Assembly (NCBI RefSeq): GCF_000413055.1
Contig: NZ_KE332518.1
Coordinates: 1,737,583 to 1,801,582 of the forward strand
DNA length: 64,000 nt
From: Treponema maltophilum ATCC 51939
Lineage (GTDB): Bacteria > Spirochaetota > Spirochaetia > Treponematales > Treponemataceae
Direction: 5' to 3'
Position numbers and translations under genes: made by a program. The notes below the pieces were generated by a model that saw nothing but the letters and a program-made list of their open reading frames with translations, was not told the origin of the DNA and made no database searches. Position 1 is the first letter of the stretch; each line of letters starts with the position of its first letter. Below, piece by piece: positions 35,379 to 44,702 of this stretch.

Positions 35379-35449
35379 TTCCCCAAGGAGGACTCGAACC
35401 CCCACAAGCAGAACCAGAATCTGCCGTGCTACCATTACACAATCGGGGA
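35379..35449 (-). tRNA. tRNA-Gln (anticodon CTG)
   Basis: Seventy-one bases fold as a cloverleaf: acceptor TCCCCGA/TTGGGGA, anticodon stem GCAGA/TCTGC with loop TTCTGGT (anticodon CTG), T arm with GGTTCGAGTCC. CCA is not encoded. Confidence 0.93.
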
Positions 35450-35554
35450 ATACACGTTGAATTAAACATAGCAAAAAAAACGCCGCCGTGTCAAGAGGGG
35501 AATTTTTACCGATGCATAACTGCCCGATTACACGGCTTTAAGCGCAGCGGAAAG

Positions 35555-35959
35555 TCAAATCAATTTATACAGCTCTTTTTCCTCTTTTGCCATCCGTGTG
35601 CGAAGCGCCGAATCGACGGCTTTAAATTCCTGCACAAAAGCATCTTTTTGTGTGAGGATAGCCTTCGTTGAATTAAAATCGCGTATAAAATCCTCAAACC
35701 TTTGCGTAATCGCCGTCATCTGATCGCGATACGTTTCGGCCGTTTTACGAGTTGCAGGCACGGCGCTTTTGAGCAAATCGGGGTACAGATACGTATCCTC
35801 CGAAGCAAGGTGCGATCTTACCGCCGAAGCAAGCTTTGTCAGCACGGTAAAAACAATGCCTGCGTTTTTTTCCGAAATTCCCGGGGAAACGGTTCCCTCT
35901 ATTGCGTTTAAAAGCTGTTCGATGACAGCGTGTTTTGATGTATAAAAATTCAGTTGCAT
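35555..35959 (-). CDS. Hemerythrin-like four-helix protein
   Basis: A 134-residue helical protein. Histidine and acidic residues sit at helix positions typical of hemerythrin domains (KHAVIEQLL; HLASEDTYLYPDLL; and a final RMAKEEKELYKLI). Some canonical histidines are missing (a glutamate pair sits where the last HxxxE would be), so iron and oxygen binding are uncertain. A GGAG site precedes the ATG. Possible role in oxygen or NO sensing or iron storage. Confidence 0.7.
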   Translation of the reverse strand: MQLNFYTSKHAVIEQLLNAIEGTVSPGISEKNAGIVFTVLTKLASAVRSHLASEDTYLYPDLLKSAVPATRKTAETYRDQMTAITQRFEDFIRDFNSTKAILTQKDAFVQEFKAVDSALRTRMAKEEKELYKLI

Positions 35960-36017
35960 ATAATCTCCGTTTTGTCGAATGGGATATTCTATGAACAGAG
36001 AACGCCGCTGTCAAGCC

Positions 36018-36045
36018 TTGACAAAGCGGCACATTATCATACACA
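36018..36045 (+). promoter_or_regulatory. Probable rsgA promoter
   Basis: Perfect TTGACA (36018-36023), then TACACA at 16 bases (36040-36045) or CACACT at 18 bases (36042-36047, exactly six bases before the ATG). No ribosome binding site precedes the ATG, so the mRNA is leaderless or nearly so. Confidence 0.45.
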
Positions 36046-36053
36046 CTTTGCCT

Positions 36054-37016
36054 ATGCGCGGAATTTTGATAAGCGGCTCGAATAATTCGTTCGACGTAAA
36101 CTGCGAAGACGGCATCCTGCGCCGCTGCTCGATTAAAGGAAAAAAACTCAAAACCGAAGAGGGATTTTACAACCCGCTGTGTCCGGGCGACGTGCTCGAA
36201 ATAGAAGAGGACGAATTGAACCGCGATACGGGCAGAATATCGGCTTTGGTTCCGCGCAAAAACGGCTTTATGAGATGGAACGTTAAAGGCCGCGCGCCGC
36301 AGCTTTTAGCCGCGAACGTGGATTTACTCCTCTGCGTCACAACGCCCGACGAACCGCCCTTCCGTCCGCGTTTTATAGACCGCGCCCTTGCCCAAGCCGA
36401 GCAAGCCGGCATAGAAGCGGTTATCGTATGCAACAAATGGGACTTGCCTTCTGCCGAATCGCCGGACTTGCACATGCGCCTTTCCGATTGGGAAGGACTT
36501 TCCTACCGCGTCGTAACGGTTTCCGCGCGCACGGGCGAAGGCTTGGTCGAACTTGCCGAACTGATCGAAGAAAAGCAATGCGTTTTAATCGGACAGTCGG
36601 GCGTAGGCAAATCGAGCTTGATAAACGCCCTTGACGCTTCATATGCGCTTAAAACCGGCGGACTGTCCGAAAAATACGGGCGCGGCACGCACACAACGAC
36701 AAAAGGCGTTCTTTTACGCGTGCATATAAAAAACTCGCTGACGGGCGGAAGGCAAAACGTGTATACGTCCCTTATCGATACGCCGGGCGTGCGCCGTTTT
36801 GTCCTTCACGATATAGAACCGGAAAACCTCGCCCTGTATTTCCGCGAAATGCGCCCGCTTATAGGAAAATGCAGTTTCGGCATGTCGTGCAGCCACATAA
36901 GCGAAAGCGGCTGCAAAATACTCGAAGCCGTTCACGCGGGCGTTATAAGCGAAGAGCGCTACGAAAGCTGGCTGCGCATACGCAAAGAACTGCTGACGGG
37001 AAGCTGGGCAGACTGA
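36054..37016 (+). CDS. rsgA: Small ribosomal subunit biogenesis GTPase RsgA
   Basis: A 320-residue circularly permuted GTPase: an N-terminal OB-fold, then NKWD (G4) before GQSGVGKSSL (G1) and DTPG (G3), the diagnostic RsgA order. A C-terminal zinc knuckle (CSFGMSCSHISESGC) follows. It helps mature the 30S subunit. The start at 36054 is chosen because MRGILISG is the usual N-terminus; the longer frame to 35979 crosses the promoter. mutS2 follows directly. Confidence 0.92.
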   Translation: MRGILISGSNNSFDVNCEDGILRRCSIKGKKLKTEEGFYNPLCPGDVLEIEEDELNRDTGRISALVPRKNGFMRWNVKGRAPQLLAANVDLLLCVTTPDEPPFRPRFIDRALAQAEQAGIEAVIVCNKWDLPSAESPDLHMRLSDWEGLSYRVVTVSARTGEGLVELAELIEEKQCVLIGQSGVGKSSLINALDASYALKTGGLSEKYGRGTHTTTKGVLLRVHIKNSLTGGRQNVYTSLIDTPGVRRFVLHDIEPENLALYFREMRPLIGKCSFGMSCSHISESGCKILEAVHAGVISEERYESWLRIRKELLTGSWAD

Positions 37017-39497
37017 ATGAACGCAAAAACGCTCGACCGGCTCGATTATCTGCGCATATGTGAAAGCGCCGCCTCGCATTGCATAAGCGAAGAGGGCAAA
37101 GAACGCTTTGCCGAACGTATCCCCTTTACCGATAAAAACAAAGCGGATAAGGCAAAAGCGCTTGCGGAAGAATGGAGCAAGCTTATCGCCGCGGGACAAG
37201 CTTCCTTTTTCGCTTCATGGCCGCCGGTTAAAAATATTTTAATCCGGCTCAAAACGCCGCATACGGTTTTATCGCTTGAAGACATCCATGCGCTCGGTTT
37301 GTTTTGCCGCTCGGCCTTAGGCGTAAAGCGCTTTTTCGATTCGGATTCATCGGAGAGCGCAGGTGCGCAGCTTGAAGATACGCAAACCGGACTTTTTGCC
37401 GGCATCCACACTTTACGCGAGGCGGCACAAAATCTTCCCGATTTAAAAGAAGCGTCCGCAAAAATATTCCGCATTATAGATTCGTCCGGCGCACTGCGCA
37501 ACATAAGCGAATTGCAGGAAGTAAAATCTTCGATTCAATCGATACGCAAAAGCATCGATCATTTGATAAAAAGTTATACGAGCGGCGAGCGGTTCCAAAA
37601 CGCGCTGCAATCCACCCTGCCCGTTTTACGCGGCGGAAGGCAAGTGCTGGCACTCAAAGCAGACTACCGCGGAAAAATAAAAGGCATTGTGCACGAGCTG
37701 TCGCAAACGGGACAAACGCTGTACATAGAACCCTACGACGTCGTTCAAAAAAACAACGATCTCATCCGCGAAGAATTCCGGCTCGAACAGGAAATCAGGC
37801 GCATTTTAACTTCTCTGAGCGACGAGCTGCACGCGTTTGCAGGAGATTTTGAAAAAGCTTCGGAAGGCATGGCCGAATTGGACTTGAGCCGCGCGGCAGC
37901 CTTATGGGGCGCCGAAAACCGCTGCGTCTTTGCCGAAAACGTCGACGAAGAGCATCCGCTTTGCATAAGGGGCGCGCGCCACCCGCTTTTAAAAGACAAG
38001 GCCGTTCCCGTCGATGTGGAATTCCGGCCTCAGGTACGCGTGCTTATCATAACCGGAGCCAATACCGGCGGGAAAACCGTTACCGTAAAAACAATCGCCC
38101 TGTTCGCCCTGTTAAACCAAAGCGGCCTTCCCGTCCCGGCCGAACAGGGAACACGGCTGCCGTTTTTTACCTCCTTCTTTGCCGACATCGGCGACGAGCA
38201 AAACATCGACCAATCATTATCGACATTCAGCGCGCATATGAAAAACATCGGCGAAATGATCGAAAGCGCGGACGACGGGAGCCTGATTGTGTTGGATGAA
38301 TTGGGAAGCGGCACCGACCCGCAGGAAGGAGGAGCCGTCGCGATGGCCGTGCTCGACGAACTTATCCGCAAAAACGCCTTTGTACTCGTAACGACCCATC
38401 AGGGTTTGCTTAAAAATTACGGGTACACGCACGAGCGCTGCATGAACGCTTCGGTCGAATTCAACGAACAAACCCTGCGCCCGACCTACCGCGTGCTCAT
38501 GGGGGTTCCGGGCGAAAGCCGCGCTTTAAGCATTGCGCAAAAAAGCGGCCTCCCGCACAAAATCATCGAAGAGGCATCGGCGTATTTGGAAAACCGCCAA
38601 ACGGATATTTCCGTTCTCATAAAGGGCTTGAGTGCAAAATACGCCGAAGCCGAACGCGCCGAAGAAGCATTCCGCCGTAAAGAACGCGCGCTTGCCGAAA
38701 AAGAACACAGGCTTGCGGCACGGGAACTCCGCCTGCATGAAAAAGACATAGAACTGCGCGAAAGCGCTTTAACAAAAAACGAACGCTTTGTATCGGAAAA
38801 CCGCAAAATGCTCGAAAACCTTGTGCGCAGTTTGCGCGAAGGCGAATTGACGCGCGAAAAAACCCGAGAGGTAAAGCGCTTTATCGAAGGCCTCGAAGAA
38901 AGTTTGGACGCCGAACGCAAAAATACGCAAGAAGTCAAAAACGCGCTTGAAGATGCGCGCAACCGGCACGGTTCGACAGGGCAAAACGCCGCACAAAACG
39001 GCGCGGCGGCAAACGCCTTTTTCGTCGGTGCCGACGTGTTCGCCGGTCCGTCAAAAATACGCGGCATGATTGTCGGCAAAGCGAAAAAAGGCGGCTGGAT
39101 CGTGCAAACCGGTTCAATGAAAATAAACTGCAAAGAAGCCGACCTCGCCCCCGCACCGAGTCCGCTCAAAAGCGCGCGCACAGCGCCCGCCGCCCCCTCG
39201 TTTTCGGTCGAAATGGAAGGCACATCCGGCGCCGCGTCCGCTCAGGCCGACCGGGCCGTCTACGAACTGCGCCTCTTGGGCATGCATTTGGAAGACGCAC
39301 TCAAAGCGCTTGAGCGGCAAATCGACTTATGCACGCTGCAGGGCTTGCACGAGTTTTCCGTCATACACGGCAAGGGCGACGGCATTTTGCAGGAGGGCGT
39401 ACACCGTCTGCTGTCTTCGTACGGCTGCGTGCAGGACTTTTACTTTGCCCCGCCCGAAGACGGCGGCACCGGCAAAACTTACGTGCGCTTGGGCTGA
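37017..39497 (+). CDS. mutS2: MutS2-family ATPase/endonuclease
   Basis: An 826-residue protein. The central ATPase has ITGANTGGKTVTVKT (Walker A, about 344) and VLDELGSGTDPQEGG (Walker B). A long charged coiled coil (about 520-640) follows, then a KOW-like segment, and a C-terminal Smr nuclease domain ending IHGKGDGILQEGVHRLL. MutS2 acts on recombination intermediates and collided ribosomes. The usual Smr LDLRG is YELRLLG here. It starts immediately after the rsgA stop codon, so the two genes form an operon. Confidence 0.92.
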   Translation: MNAKTLDRLDYLRICESAASHCISEEGKERFAERIPFTDKNKADKAKALAEEWSKLIAAGQASFFASWPPVKNILIRLKTPHTVLSLEDIHALGLFCRSALGVKRFFDSDSSESAGAQLEDTQTGLFAGIHTLREAAQNLPDLKEASAKIFRIIDSSGALRNISELQEVKSSIQSIRKSIDHLIKSYTSGERFQNALQSTLPVLRGGRQVLALKADYRGKIKGIVHELSQTGQTLYIEPYDVVQKNNDLIREEFRLEQEIRRILTSLSDELHAFAGDFEKASEGMAELDLSRAAALWGAENRCVFAENVDEEHPLCIRGARHPLLKDKAVPVDVEFRPQVRVLIITGANTGGKTVTVKTIALFALLNQSGLPVPAEQGTRLPFFTSFFADIGDEQNIDQSLSTFSAHMKNIGEMIESADDGSLIVLDELGSGTDPQEGGAVAMAVLDELIRKNAFVLVTTHQGLLKNYGYTHERCMNASVEFNEQTLRPTYRVLMGVPGESRALSIAQKSGLPHKIIEEASAYLENRQTDISVLIKGLSAKYAEAERAEEAFRRKERALAEKEHRLAARELRLHEKDIELRESALTKNERFVSENRKMLENLVRSLREGELTREKTREVKRFIEGLEESLDAERKNTQEVKNALEDARNRHGSTGQNAAQNGAAANAFFVGADVFAGPSKIRGMIVGKAKKGGWIVQTGSMKINCKEADLAPAPSPLKSARTAPAAPSFSVEMEGTSGAASAQADRAVYELRLLGMHLEDALKALERQIDLCTLQGLHEFSVIHGKGDGILQEGVHRLLSSYGCVQDFYFAPPEDGGTGKTYVRLG

Positions 39498-39541
39498 TAC
39501 ACAGCCTCGTATACACCGCTCAACCGCCTGTCGCAGTCGTC

Positions 39542-39570
39542 TTGAAGAAAAGCGCAAAAGATGATATGAC
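39542..39570 (+). promoter_or_regulatory. asnS promoter, leaderless type
   Basis: TTGAAG (39542-39547), 17 bases, TATGAC (39565-39570), six bases, ATG at 39577. No ribosome binding site. Confidence 0.68.
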
Positions 39571-39576
39571 TATGCT

Positions 39577-41025
39577 ATGCAGCATACATTGATTAAAGAT
39601 ATCCTTGTTTCAAAACCGGACGGAAGAACCGTAGACATATACGGCTGGGTGCGTACCAAGCGCGATTCGAAAAATCTGTGCTTTATCGAAGTGAACGACG
39701 GTTCGTGCTTTGCGTCGATTCAGTTGACCTTCGACAGAGAAAAAGCGGCGCAAACCGATTCGGCTCTCATAGAAAATGAACTGAAAAAAATAACGACCGG
39801 AGCTTCGGTTCACGCTTCGGGAAAACTCATCCCCTCCCCCGCTTCGGGGCAGGCGGTTGAAGTTGCGCTCGAGCGCATAGACGTGCTCGGAGAAGCGAGT
39901 GCGGAAACCTACCCCTTACAAAAAAAAGGCCACAGTTTTGAATTCCTGCGCGAAATCGCCCACTTGAGGCCGCGCACCAACGCGTTCGGCGCGGTGGGGC
40001 GCATGCGCAACCAAATGGCTTTCGCCGTTCACACGTTTTTTCAAGAGCGCGGTTTTAATTACGTACACACGCCGATTATCACGGCAAGCGATGCCGAAGG
40101 CGCGGGCGAAATGTTCCAAGTAACCACGCTCGATTTAAAAAAGATTGCCGAAAACGGCATCATCGCCGGCGCAAAGGGCATGAAGGCCGAAAAAGCCGCC
40201 GAACTCGTCGATTACACCAAGGATTTTTTCGGCAAAAGCGCAAACTTAACGGTGTCCGGTCAACTGGAAGCCGAAGCGTGGGCAACCGCCCTTTCGCGCG
40301 TCTACACTTTCGGCCCCACTTTCCGTGCGGAAAACTCGAACACGCCGCGCCACTTGGCCGAATTTTGGATGATAGAGCCGGAAATGGCCTTTTTCGACCT
40401 CGACGACGACATGGACTTGGCGGAAGATTTTATAAAATATTTGCTTAATTGGGCGCTTACCAAGTGTACCGAAGATATGGCGTTTTTCAACGAGCGCATT
40501 CAAAAAGGACTTATCGACACACTTACAAAAGTTGCTTCGTCGGACTTTAAGCGCATAAGCTATACCGATGCCGTTAAAGAGCTTGAAAAAAACAACGACC
40601 GCTTCGAGTTTAAAGCGTTTTGGGGCTGCGATTTGCAAACCGAACACGAGCGCTTTTTAACCGAACAGCTGTTCAACAAACCGGTTATGGTGTACGATTA
40701 CCCGAAAGACATCAAAGCCTTTTATATGAAATTGAATGCCGACGGCAAAACCGTGCGCGCGGTCGACGTGCTGGTTCCCGGCATCGGCGAAATTATCGGC
40801 GGCTCGCAGCGTGAAGAAAACTACGACGCGCTGTTGTCGCGCATAAAGGAATTGAGCTTAAATCCCGAAGACTATCGGTGGTACTTGGACTTGCGCCGAT
40901 ACGGAACCGTCGTTCATTCGGGATTCGGCTTGGGCTTTGAACGTCTTTTGCGCTATGTAACCGGCATGGCAAACCTGCGCGACGTCATTCCTTTCCCCCG
41001 CACCCCCAAGTCGGCGGAATTTTAA
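39577..41025 (+). CDS. asnS: Asparagine-tRNA ligase
   Basis: A 482-residue class II aminoacyl-tRNA synthetase. An N-terminal OB-fold ([23 protein letters not shown]) precedes the catalytic core with motif 2 ([21 protein letters not shown]) and motif 3 ([16 protein letters not shown]). It charges tRNA-Asn. The insert around 180-230 with [15 protein letters not shown] is typical of the bacterial AsnRS. The start lies six bases after a -10 box and is probably read as a leaderless mRNA. The 41026-41110 gap to the convergent gene shows no clear terminator. Confidence 0.94.
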   Translation: MQHTLIKDILVSKPDGRTVDIYGWVRTKRDSKNLCFIEVNDGSCFASIQLTFDREKAAQTDSALIENELKKITTGASVHASGKLIPSPASGQAVEVALERIDVLGEASAETYPLQKKGHSFEFLREIAHLRPRTNAFGAVGRMRNQMAFAVHTFFQERGFNYVHTPIITASDAEGAGEMFQVTTLDLKKIAENGIIAGAKGMKAEKAAELVDYTKDFFGKSANLTVSGQLEAEAWATALSRVYTFGPTFRAENSNTPRHLAEFWMIEPEMAFFDLDDDMDLAEDFIKYLLNWALTKCTEDMAFFNERIQKGLIDTLTKVASSDFKRISYTDAVKELEKNNDRFEFKAFWGCDLQTEHERFLTEQLFNKPVMVYDYPKDIKAFYMKLNADGKTVRAVDVLVPGIGEIIGGSQREENYDALLSRIKELSLNPEDYRWYLDLRRYGTVVHSGFGLGFERLLRYVTGMANLRDVIPFPRTPKSAEF

Positions 41026-41110
41026 CGCAAGAATTTTTCACAATTCTTTGACGGTTTTCACGGTTACCGCTACAAACTGCGGCTTTTAGCGATTCGCTGC
41101 GGATATAATC

Positions 41111-42328
41111 TCATTTACCGGTTGCAGGTGCGAATACGTTTGGGCGGCCGGGGCTCGCTTTTTCGCCGTTTTTGCCGCTCAGCACTTTCCAGTCGTCGCT
41201 CGAAACGGCAAAGGGAGCTCGCTCTCCTTGTGCAAAGCGCGCGGCAATTTGCCGCACGTTCAAGCGGCTTAAGGTGCGCACGGCCGTTACGCCGTCGCTT
41301 CGCAGTGCGCAGGAAGGAAGCGTTCCGCCGAGCCAAATGCCGCTTTCAAAGGCTTCGCGCGCGTACGCGTTCATAAGGTCTTTCGACCATGCGCTTTTAT
41401 CGGAAGGACTGTACAAGAGCGCATCGACAAGCTTTCCGCCTTGCCGTTCGCGCAGTAAAAGCACATCGTCGGTACCCAATCGCGTCTTTGTGTTGTCCGC
41501 CTTTTCGTTCCATATGTCGCAACTTTCCGGCCAAGAATAGACCGTCGAGGAAAGGGCAAGGTCGGTCCCCGTTTCGCTGACGGCTTTTTCGCCGAGAACG
41601 CGCAAGTGCACGGTAAGGTAGTCGCCCGCCTTTACTTCGGCGGCCGGCAGCACAAAGTCGGCAAGCTCGCCGTCGTGAGCGCTTTGAATAACCATACCGC
41701 CTATGTTGCCGTCTTCCAAAATATACAGCTCGATAAATTCGGCCTTTGCTTTTTCGGGATTTTTTGACGAAAGGGAGTGGACGGGGCCCGCTTCGGAAAA
41801 GACTGCGGCGCTCACGCGTTCATTGTAGCCGATAAAGGCTAAGCTGAACTCAAGCGTGTTTTTCCCCGTATCTTTTACGGCGCCGCGCAAAAGATATTCC
41901 GAACCGATACGGGCAGGTTCGGGAAAGATTAAACGGTAATACGCTTTTTCGGGATCGGCCGAATCGGAAGCGGAAACCTCGGCACCGTCGGCCGGAGAAT
42001 CGGTGCTGTCGGCCGCTGTGTTCAATGCATCGCCGAAGTGCACGGCGCGGAATTGCACTTGATTCTCTTCGCCCGGAACGGCGCGCGCGTATTCGAGCAG
42101 GGTGAATTCCACCTTCCGCGAAAAACACAGCACGGCCGAGCTTTCGCCGGTGAGCGTAAACGATTCGAGCACGGGCGGCGTATAACTTCCCGTCAGCACG
42201 GTAAAACGGCCGTCTTCAAAGCGGCAGGACGCGGCGACCGATGCCAAAGATACGGCGCTCAGCAAAAGGCCGGCTGCAAGAGAAAACGGTACTTTGCAAA
42301 AACGGTTTAAACGATTTTTATTCGACAT
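41111..42328 (-). CDS. Exported protein, possible lamin-tail-like domain
   Basis: A 405-residue protein with a signal peptide (cleavage near ASVAAS). Residues 170-330 include AKAEFIELYILEDGNIGGMVIQSAHDG and GTDDVLLLRERQGGKLVDALLYS, which resemble lamin-tail-like beta-sandwich domains in bacterial exported proteins. A short acidic low-complexity stretch (TDSPADGAEVSASDSADPE) sits near 110. An AAGGAGG site precedes the ATG. Function unknown. Confidence 0.72.
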   Translation of the reverse strand: MSNKNRLNRFCKVPFSLAAGLLLSAVSLASVAASCRFEDGRFTVLTGSYTPPVLESFTLTGESSAVLCFSRKVEFTLLEYARAVPGEENQVQFRAVHFGDALNTAADSTDSPADGAEVSASDSADPEKAYYRLIFPEPARIGSEYLLRGAVKDTGKNTLEFSLAFIGYNERVSAAVFSEAGPVHSLSSKNPEKAKAEFIELYILEDGNIGGMVIQSAHDGELADFVLPAAEVKAGDYLTVHLRVLGEKAVSETGTDLALSSTVYSWPESCDIWNEKADNTKTRLGTDDVLLLRERQGGKLVDALLYSPSDKSAWSKDLMNAYAREAFESGIWLGGTLPSCALRSDGVTAVRTLSRLNVRQIAARFAQGERAPFAVSSDDWKVLSGKNGEKASPGRPNVFAPATGK

Positions 42329-42415
42329 AGGCTGTCCTCCTTGTATACTTCGTATATATTAGAGGCGCAGCCGGTGTTTTTTATGCGGTTTTTATCGAAA
42401 AATACGGAAAAAACG

Positions 42416-43123
42416 TCAGTCGGCGATCTTCAAAGCTTCGACCATATAGCGCACGGAAAGCCCCGCATCGCCGGTCATTCTTTTTTCGATGACAAAGATG
42501 AGGTTTTTCCCGTCGCTTGAGCGCATGATTTTTTCGACGGTATAGTCGGTTACGCCGGTACGCTTTATGTCGGGATTTCCGGCAACCTGTTTTGAAAGCG
42601 CTTTGCCGTTTTTATCCGTGCGTTCCACGCTGATAAAAAACGAAGATTTTGACGAAGCGGTTTTTCCCGAAAACCACGGAATGAGACGAACGGAAAACGT
42701 TACGGGATTGTCCTTCGACGATCCTTCAAAGTCGGTAAAGACGATTTGTTCAAGCGGCTCTTTGGCCTTGGCCTTTACGTAGAGCGTGTGCGCCAAATCG
42801 GCGGGAACGGGAGAAAGTTTTTTTATGTAAGCGGCATTTTGTTCAAGAAGGCGTTCGTACAGCGCGCTGCCGTTGACTCCTTCGGTTTTTACGGAAGGCG
42901 CAATTTTAAAGCAGCCGCCGTCCATATAATCGTTTTTTTCGATATCGACACTGTAGATTTCGGCAAAACCGCGCCACGTTTTGTCGATGCTGCCGTGTTG
43001 GGCGAACATATAGATGCGCCCGTCTTTCGAAAAGCCCAAATCGACAAAGGCTGCGGCGTCGCCTGCGGCAAGCAATACGCAAAAGCTTAAAAACACAGCC
43101 GTTATTGTAATCCGTTTTGCCAT
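42416..43123 (-). CDS. Exported protein of the DUF2259 type
   Basis: A 235-residue protein with a cleavable signal peptide (FLSFCVLLAAGDAAA). The mature start VDLGFSKDGRIYMFAQHG and the closing repeat of basic/aromatic residues fit predicted secreted proteins of DUF2259; the label is from pattern memory. A GAGGGG site selects the ATG at 43123 over 43183. It is 87 bases upstream of the 41111 gene on the same strand. Function unknown. Confidence 0.7.
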   Translation of the reverse strand: MAKRITITAVFLSFCVLLAAGDAAAFVDLGFSKDGRIYMFAQHGSIDKTWRGFAEIYSVDIEKNDYMDGGCFKIAPSVKTEGVNGSALYERLLEQNAAYIKKLSPVPADLAHTLYVKAKAKEPLEQIVFTDFEGSSKDNPVTFSVRLIPWFSGKTASSKSSFFISVERTDKNGKALSKQVAGNPDIKRTGVTDYTVEKIMRSSDGKNLIFVIEKRMTGDAGLSVRYMVEALKIAD

Positions 43124-43208
43124 AGTATCCCCTCTTTTTCTCGCTCCCGTATGAATGATGAATTTTGCAAAGTTCACGTTCATATTATCGGTTTTTTAAA
43201 TAAACGGC

Positions 43209-43237
43209 TTTACATAAATTTGTTATACCGCTATGCT
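43209..43237 (+). promoter_or_regulatory. Promoter of the 43244 membrane-protein gene, leaderless type
   Basis: TTTACA (43209-43214), 17 bases, TATGCT (43232-43237), six bases, ATG at 43244. No ribosome binding site. Confidence 0.72.
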
Positions 43238-43243
43238 TAGCTC

Positions 43244-44071
43244 ATGACACTGAATACACGGAACAAACTGCTTTTGGTCTTTTCGATTGCAAGCGCCGTA
43301 TGCGCAGCCGTTTTTGCCGCCGCTTTTTTGTACGCCTTTATCAAAAAGATTCCGGCCATACAATCTTTATTTTCACTGCCCGAAACGAGCGGCTTTTTCC
43401 GTTTGTTTTTAACGCCGAATTACATCGCGGCTTTTTTTTCTTTGGTGCTGTTTTCGCTGTTTGTACCCGCCGCGGGTTTTGCCGTCTATTTTAATTTTGA
43501 AAAAACCCAAAGCCTTGAAGTGCTGTTTTTTTCCGCGTTTCTTATCGGCGTGTTATGCGAATCGTTTAAGCTGTGTCTTCCGCTTTTCGGTTTGACGGCC
43601 GGCTATTCGGGTTTTCTGCGCCTGATCGGGCAAGTATCCTTTTTCGGCCAAATCGAAATACTGCTGACGATTATCGTACAGGGCGCCTTTGCCGCAGGTG
43701 CGGAATCGCGCGAATCGGACAAGTATTTGGGCTTTGTGCTCATCATATCGTTTATGTTTTCGATCATCATGCCGTTGAATACGACGGTGTTCGAAAACTA
43801 CGTAACCGTAAGTTACGGCTTTAAAGGCTTGTTCGACGCAATCAGAGCCGCCTTTACGCTGTGTACGTTTTTGATTTTTCTGTTGTCGGCAAAAAGTACG
43901 GAATCGAACGACTACAAAAAAGCCGCCGTCGATTTTTTTGCCGTATGCTGCGGCTATATGCTGCTTTCGCGCTGTACGAATTTCGCGCTGCTGCTTCCCG
44001 GCGCCCTCCTGCTCGGCGCGGGAAGCGTGCGCTTTTTAAAAAACATGCACCGTTATTATATGTGGAAATAA
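43244..44071 (+). CDS. Polytopic membrane protein of unknown function
   Basis: A 275-residue protein with about seven to eight predicted helices and short loops; the C-terminus is basic (RFLKNMHRYYMWK). No family is recognised. Its start architecture predicts a leaderless mRNA. The stop codon is one base from that of the convergent gene at 44073. Confidence 0.72.
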   Translation: MTLNTRNKLLLVFSIASAVCAAVFAAAFLYAFIKKIPAIQSLFSLPETSGFFRLFLTPNYIAAFFSLVLFSLFVPAAGFAVYFNFEKTQSLEVLFFSAFLIGVLCESFKLCLPLFGLTAGYSGFLRLIGQVSFFGQIEILLTIIVQGAFAAGAESRESDKYLGFVLIISFMFSIIMPLNTTVFENYVTVSYGFKGLFDAIRAAFTLCTFLIFLLSAKSTESNDYKKAAVDFFAVCCGYMLLSRCTNFALLLPGALLLGAGSVRFLKNMHRYYMWK

Positions 44072-44072
44072 A

Positions 44073-44699
44073 TCATATGCCGAATAAAAACTGAGCGACG
44101 GCGGCAAGCGCAATCGGTATAATCAAATTGTCAAAATCTTTCAGCGGCAAAAGTTCTATACACATGCCGCAAAAAGCAATGACGAGGGCGGCAAAGGTAT
44201 GCTTACACACCGCCCATGCCGATAAAAAAATTGCGGTAAAACACGTGAGGCTCCCGACAACCGTTTTCCCCGCCGTGTGCGGAATAACCGTTATGCCGAA
44301 CAATTTTCCGGCAAGGCTTGCCAAACCGTCGCCGAAGGCAAGCGCGTAAATACCGACGGCAGCCGCATCCGGCCGGAACAAAAGCGCCGTTATAAGCACG
44401 CCGAGCGCCAAAGACACGGGGCCGAGCACAAAGCGGTTTTCGTCGCGCTTGCGCGAAGCGGTTTCGGTTATCGCCGATACGATAAAAACCGAAATGCCCT
44501 TCATACGCAAAAATTCGGCGACGCAGTAAAAAATCAGCACGGCGCCCAATGCGCATAAAACGGGAACGCGGGCAACCGACAAAAGAAAAGGAACGAGTGC
44601 CGCGCACAAGTGAATGGATTTTCTGACCAGTTCTTTAATTTTATAATTCGTATATTTGCGCGCCAAAACGCCGTTTTCGCCGCCGTCGAATTTCGGCAT
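44073..44699 (-). CDS. Diacylglycerol/polyprenol kinase or CDP-transferase-like membrane protein
   Basis: A 208-residue membrane protein with about six helices. The motifs EFLRMKG, FGDGLASLAGKLFG and AGKTVVGSLTCF match the dolichol-kinase/phytol-kinase/CTP-dependent group related to phosphatidate cytidylyltransferase. It probably phosphorylates a lipid alcohol. It follows the TPR protein gene with no gap and a GGAG site, so they are cotranscribed. Confidence 0.8.
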   Translation of the reverse strand: MPKFDGGENGVLARKYTNYKIKELVRKSIHLCAALVPFLLSVARVPVLCALGAVLIFYCVAEFLRMKGISVFIVSAITETASRKRDENRFVLGPVSLALGVLITALLFRPDAAAVGIYALAFGDGLASLAGKLFGITVIPHTAGKTVVGSLTCFTAIFLSAWAVCKHTFAALVIAFCGMCIELLPLKDFDNLIIPIALAAVAQFLFGI

Positions 44700-44702
44700 A
44701 TG

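Noticed and set aside
41026-41110. Terminator between asnS and the convergent exported-protein gene
   Set aside because: Only short A/T-rich or loop-less inverted repeats are present, without T-runs.
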